This document shows, piece after piece, positions 60,315 to 64,000 of a stretch of DNA of 64,000 nt. The notes beneath the pieces are model-generated. The model did no database searches. It saw only the letters and a program-made list of their open reading frames with translations, and had not been told where the DNA came from. Every line of letters starts with the position of its first letter. The stretch's first letter is position 1. A program made the position numbers and the translations under genes. Source of the stretch: Coffea arabica. Its lineage: Eukaryota > Streptophyta > Magnoliopsida > Gentianales > Rubiaceae. The DNA lies in NCBI RefSeq assembly GCF_036785885.1, contig NC_092329.1:9114001-9178000 (forward strand), read 5' to 3'.

Positions 60315-62293
60315 CTTTGATTTGATCGCTCTAAAATTGATTGATAAGTGTTCGTGTAATTTACTCTGAGAGACCGATTTTTTTCAGTTTTGGACGAAAA
60401 AAGAGTTGAATATGAGAAATGACTGTTCAGCAGTACTATACTCCTAAGAGTATTTCGACGCATCATGTAGGGCTACAAATGAATCGAACTGCTTGCTTGC
60501 GAGGGTTCGAGTCGAAATCGAGTTCAAAATATTGCTTGCTTGAGCATATATATATATATATATATAATATTTTTTATTTTTTTTATTTTAAATATATATT
60601 TTTTTTAATTTTAATTATATATTTTTTTTATTTTAATAATAAAATTACATATATATTCTTAATATTTTATTATATATTAAAAAAATATTATTTTATTTAT
60701 TTTTTAAAAAATAAAATAACTACTTTTATTTTTTTTCAATCTTCAAGCTCGAGCTCGAGTTTTAAATTACCGGCTCATCGAGTTCGAGCTCGAGTTTGGT
60801 AAAATTTTGTCGAGACTCGGTTCGATTAGTCTAAAGTTCGACTCGATTCGCCTCGTTTGCAGTCCTAATCCCATGCTTATGCATATACGTCACGTCAGGA
60901 CGACTCTGTCTTTCTATTCTTTTTTTTTTTTTCCTTTCTTGGTTTTGTTTATCATTATTATTAAAGTTTAAAAAAGCTAGATTGGGATGGTTAGGACTTT
61001 GAAAATTGGATATAAGGAGAATTAAAAAATGAATTGTCTTAGGCAAAAGTAGCGTATATATTGCGGAATGGACTATCAGTACGGTTTGGTCTAATTATTA
61101 TATTTTTACATTATTGCACTGGAGTTATTATACAATTATATTACATTATTATATTGAGATTATAAATGTTATACGTGAATAAAACACTTGATATAAGTTT
61201 AGAACAATAGTATACTATAATTGTATGCAAAAATTTGAACATATACACCCCAAAAAAAAAAATTGAACATGTACAAAGACTAGATGAAATCACACAAAAC
61301 ACAATCTTATTTGAATCCTTGTCCTATATATTATACACAAAATACAGAATCAGCGTATTAGAGTTTTTATCCTATATATTGTACATAAAGTCCTCACCCT
61401 TTATATTGTACACAAAATACAGAATCAATATGTGCAAGATACTAAAAGAACGTTTATCCAAAAAAAAAAAAAAAGGATGAAAAAAGAAGTGTGTGTATCC
61501 GCTATGTTTGTCTCTAATTAATATGTAAAATATTGACTTAAAAGACGTAAAGCTAAGATGAATCGGTAATCATGACTGGAAACGTCATTTGCCTTGGCAT
61601 TCCATCAAAAGTTCCAATAGATCAAGTCTTAAATGCTCCAAAGACTTGAAAAGCTCTTAAGATCCCCAAATCGTTTTGCAACTGCTATGATCCAGCATCC
61701 ATGGTGAGAGAATGGAAAATGATACGACACTAGGTGCTCTTTATAGTTTAATGTTAGATGTTTATCGTAGATGGTCGATCACATTCAGTATTACATACTA
61801 GACAAAAAAAAAAAAAAAACACCAAGGAGACCATGACTAATTAGCTGAATTTTCTTGACAAAAAAAACATATTAGCTGAATTTTAATTAACATTATTCAA
61901 ATTACATAAACTAGAGTTGGGTGATGCATCTGCTTCTGGCTCATTATGGCCAACAAAGTAAACCTGCAAATGCAATACATGGCATACGGCTGTTTATTTG
62001 TCGCTAGGCATGAAAAAAAGATGGTCACGGGAACACCAGCGGCTGCGCACTGCAGGAAACCTGCTACAGGATCTCCCAAAGATGCAAATATAACAGGCAG
62101 TGGACATCTTTAATTAACTTCTTCGGATAGGTTAGCTAAGAAACTATCTCCACTTGTTGCTTTAACTCTGTAACGATCTCTATCTACATTACTTTAAATT
62201 GTGGTTTCTTCACCACACCACAATGGACAATTAGGCGTACCAAAGTGCCGAAAATCGTCAAAACGCCTGACAACAAGAATTGGAGATGCCTCT
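60315..62293. other. Spacer between TPR gene and kinase gene
   Basis: It holds the TPR gene promoter, an AT-rich element at about 60468-60867, and short direct repeats. TACACAAAATACAGAATCA occurs near 61331 and again near 61408. The kinase 3' untranslated region is at the right edge. The frames at 60419-60802 and 61897-62079 lack support as genes. Confidence 0.6.
60468..60867. mobile_element. MITE-like element with TAGGGCTACAAA ends
   Basis: The left end reads TAGGGCTACAAATGAATCGA. The right end, reverse-complemented, reads TAGGACTGCAAACGAGGCGA. The interior is TA-repeat and T-rich, then GAGCTCGAGTT-rich. Sequences starting TAGGGCTGCAAACGA are frequent in plant genomes. No exact target duplication was found. 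Confidence 0.55.
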
Positions 62294-64000
62294 TCATGGC
62301 CCTCCCATTTGAATCAGCTGCATCGGGGACTTTAACAACTTCTTTAGTGTCTCCACAATGCTCTTAACGGACGGACGCTGTGCGGGGTCACTGTCCCAAA
62401 AAAAAAAAAATCAGAAATTAATAGCATAAGAGGTGTGGTGTAATCAAAGACAAGCAACTTGTTTTATATCTAGTTGTTACAGAATCTAAGAAATTCGCTA
62501 CAAATTTGCACGAGCCAATCCCTTCCAACAACTTAGATTCATTTCAACCCAAAGGCCAAATCCCAGATCAGATTACCGAATATCTTTTTGAATGTACAGG
62601 AGTACTGAAGTAACAATAGATCTAAAACAGCAAAAAATTCTTACTCAGCCCAACATGATTCCATTAAAGACGTGAGGATAGGAGATGTATTAGGCGGAAT
62701 AACGAGTCTTCTATTCTGGAAAGCTACCGCACCAACAACCTGAGACATTTCAAGGTTTTCCTCAATTATATGGCATTATGAAACTTGGTTGTGCTTTGTG
62801 TAAGAAATAGGCTACAAATGTAATTTTTCCATGCAGCACTTTATGTTGTCTGTATTACAGCTCAAAACAAACCTGAGCTGGACTAAGCCCACTCCAAGGC
62901 TGTTGCATAGTCACAAGCTCCCACAAGATGACTCCAAAACTGTAGACGTCAGACTTCTCATTTGAGGGCTCTCCTCGAAGAAATTCAGGGGCCATCCACT
63001 CGGGCTGAAAGGAAAAGCAAGAGAGTTACATGCTAAATGATGCAGGGCCAAATAAATGCTCAACCTGCAAGATGTTAACTTGCATATAGCTGACTTTCTG
63101 TTGAGCAAGAAAAGGAGACCACTTGTCCAAATAGTTGCTAAAAAAAATCCATATGCAAAGCTAAAATGCATGTACACATAAGACTTGGGAAATAGAACTT
63201 CCTTAGATATTTAGTAAATAATTAGTAGTGCAACAAATCATAATCAGAAACATAACTCCCTAGTGGGAGAGCTCTTCTTCTGTCAACAGAACAGCAATTC
63301 AAAAACTTTCGTGGCTATGGTACGTTTATTCACAGCAAAGCTAACACCATTTCTAGAAATTGGTTAGACCTTGATCCCAAGGGTAAATTAGATATAATCA
63401 AATCAATGAGATTTATATAACCATTTGCACTCAAATGACAATTACATTAAACACTCAGCGAAATCTTGTCAAACATGAGCACCATCAGTATCTCATTCTA
63501 CAAGTAAAGCTTAACCTACAAGGGAATGTGACAAAGTACACAAACTAGTGATGTATCAACACTAATCCTTCTAATTGTACATGCGCAAGCATGTGAGAGA
63601 GAGAGAGAGAGAGAGGATAGCGAGGCTTACCGTTCCAGCAACAGACTTTGATGAGATAAACGTGCTTGCTTTAAATCTTGACAAGCCAAAATCACAAACC
63701 TGGTGCGTACCATAACAAAAGAAGTTAAAGCAAGTCTAGGTTGGTTGAAAGCAAATTTACCAACCAAGTGGATTAACATTGTGTACCTTTACAGTCCAAT
63801 TTTTATCAACCAACAGATTTGGAGATTTGAGGTCCCAGTGAACAATGGAAGGAGTCAAACAATGAAGATAGTTGATGCCCTTCGCCTGCAAGTAATAGGC
63901 ATAAGAAAGTTTTGTACATGAGGATAAGCAGTATGATTGGGACATCTATATTCTGCACTAACCACATCCAGAGCCATCCTTAGCCGCCTCCTCTGATCCA
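62294..64000 (-). CDS. Raf-like (CTR1/EDR1-type) protein kinase, 3' end only
   Basis: Part of the catalytic domain of a plant MAPKKK-like Ser/Thr kinase; the 5' part lies right of the window. Exons in transcription order: >64000-63963, 63885-63787, 63699-63631, 63004-62873, 62739-62645 and 62390-62294. All phases close. Visible motifs are [20 protein letters not shown] (catalytic loop), [23 protein letters not shown] (DFG), [15 protein letters not shown] (activation segment and APE), [28 protein letters not shown] and the C-lobe end CWADDPAQRPS, followed by a short tail ending MGGP. The arginine of HRD is Trp here (codon TGG on the coding strand, 63835-63837). The rest matches active Raf-like kinases. 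These kinases act in ethylene, defence and stress signalling. Confidence 0.92.
63594..63614. repeat. GA microsatellite in a kinase intron
   Basis: About ten GA units lie in the intron between 63004 and 63631, just after the exon's donor on the coding strand. Confidence 0.85.

Noticed and set aside
60419..60802. 127-codon open frame
   Set aside because: Runs through TA and T homopolymer sequence of a MITE-like element; Phe/Ile/Tyr/Lys low complexity.
61897..62079. 60-codon minus-strand frame downstream of the kinase
   Set aside because: Lies just beyond the kinase stop codon, probably 3' untranslated region; no family resemblance.
1..64000. CRISPR arrays, operons, phage or bacterial-type systems
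   Set aside because: All coding evidence is spliced plant nuclear genes; repeats present are MITEs, LTRs, tandem duplications and microsatellites.

Overview
The window is nuclear DNA of a flowering plant, most likely a core eudicot. Genes carry many GT-AG introns, non-coding DNA is AT-rich, and the gene set is plant-specific: a PL4 rhamnogalacturonan lyase, a UPL1/2-type HECT ligase, a malectin-domain KIN-14 kinesin, a receptor-like protein, a plant serpin and a Raf-like kinase. MITEs and one LTR retrotransposon lie between and inside genes. Species cannot be fixed from the sequence alone.

Layout. 1-2853 (+): 3' part of a rhamnogalacturonan lyase gene, eleven exon pieces resolved. 3111-3496 (-): small two-exon gene for a 94-residue protein of unknown function. 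5195-8679 (+): TFIIA gamma subunit, 106 residues, with a 3-kb second intron. 8680-14400: gene-poor DNA with a Stowaway MITE nested inside an older MITE. 14910-32509 (+): complete 16-exon UPL1/2-type HECT E3 ligase, 3,660 residues. 33480-42731 (-): complete 19-exon KIN-14 kinesin with an N-terminal malectin domain, 1,061 residues, convergent with the ligase.

42732-54800 is the accessory part. It holds a 130-bp foldback MITE whose empty site survives in a neighbouring tandem copy, a deleted serpin pseudogene, several 135-151 bp tandem duplications, and a second serpin gene. That serpin has a broken exon 1 and an intron carrying a 4.5-kb Ty3/gypsy retrotransposon (48469-52945) with a perfect 5-bp target duplication. 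The retrotransposon lost integrase and half of its 3' LTR. A hAT-type MITE with a perfect 8-bp target duplication follows the serpin.

55201-58570 (-): receptor-like protein pseudogene with several separate frameshifts. 59679-60314 (-): intronless, membrane-anchored TPR protein. 62294-64000 (-): 3' end of a Raf-like (CTR1/EDR1-type) kinase gene that continues past the window and reads HWD instead of HRD in the catalytic loop.

The intact genes are unrelated housekeeping or cell-biology genes in ordinary plant gene order; there is no operon or shared pathway. I found no convincing new molecular system. The best second looks are the nested and self-dated mobile elements, the serpin locus with a retrotransposon promoter upstream of an intact exon 2, and the kinase catalytic-loop substitution.
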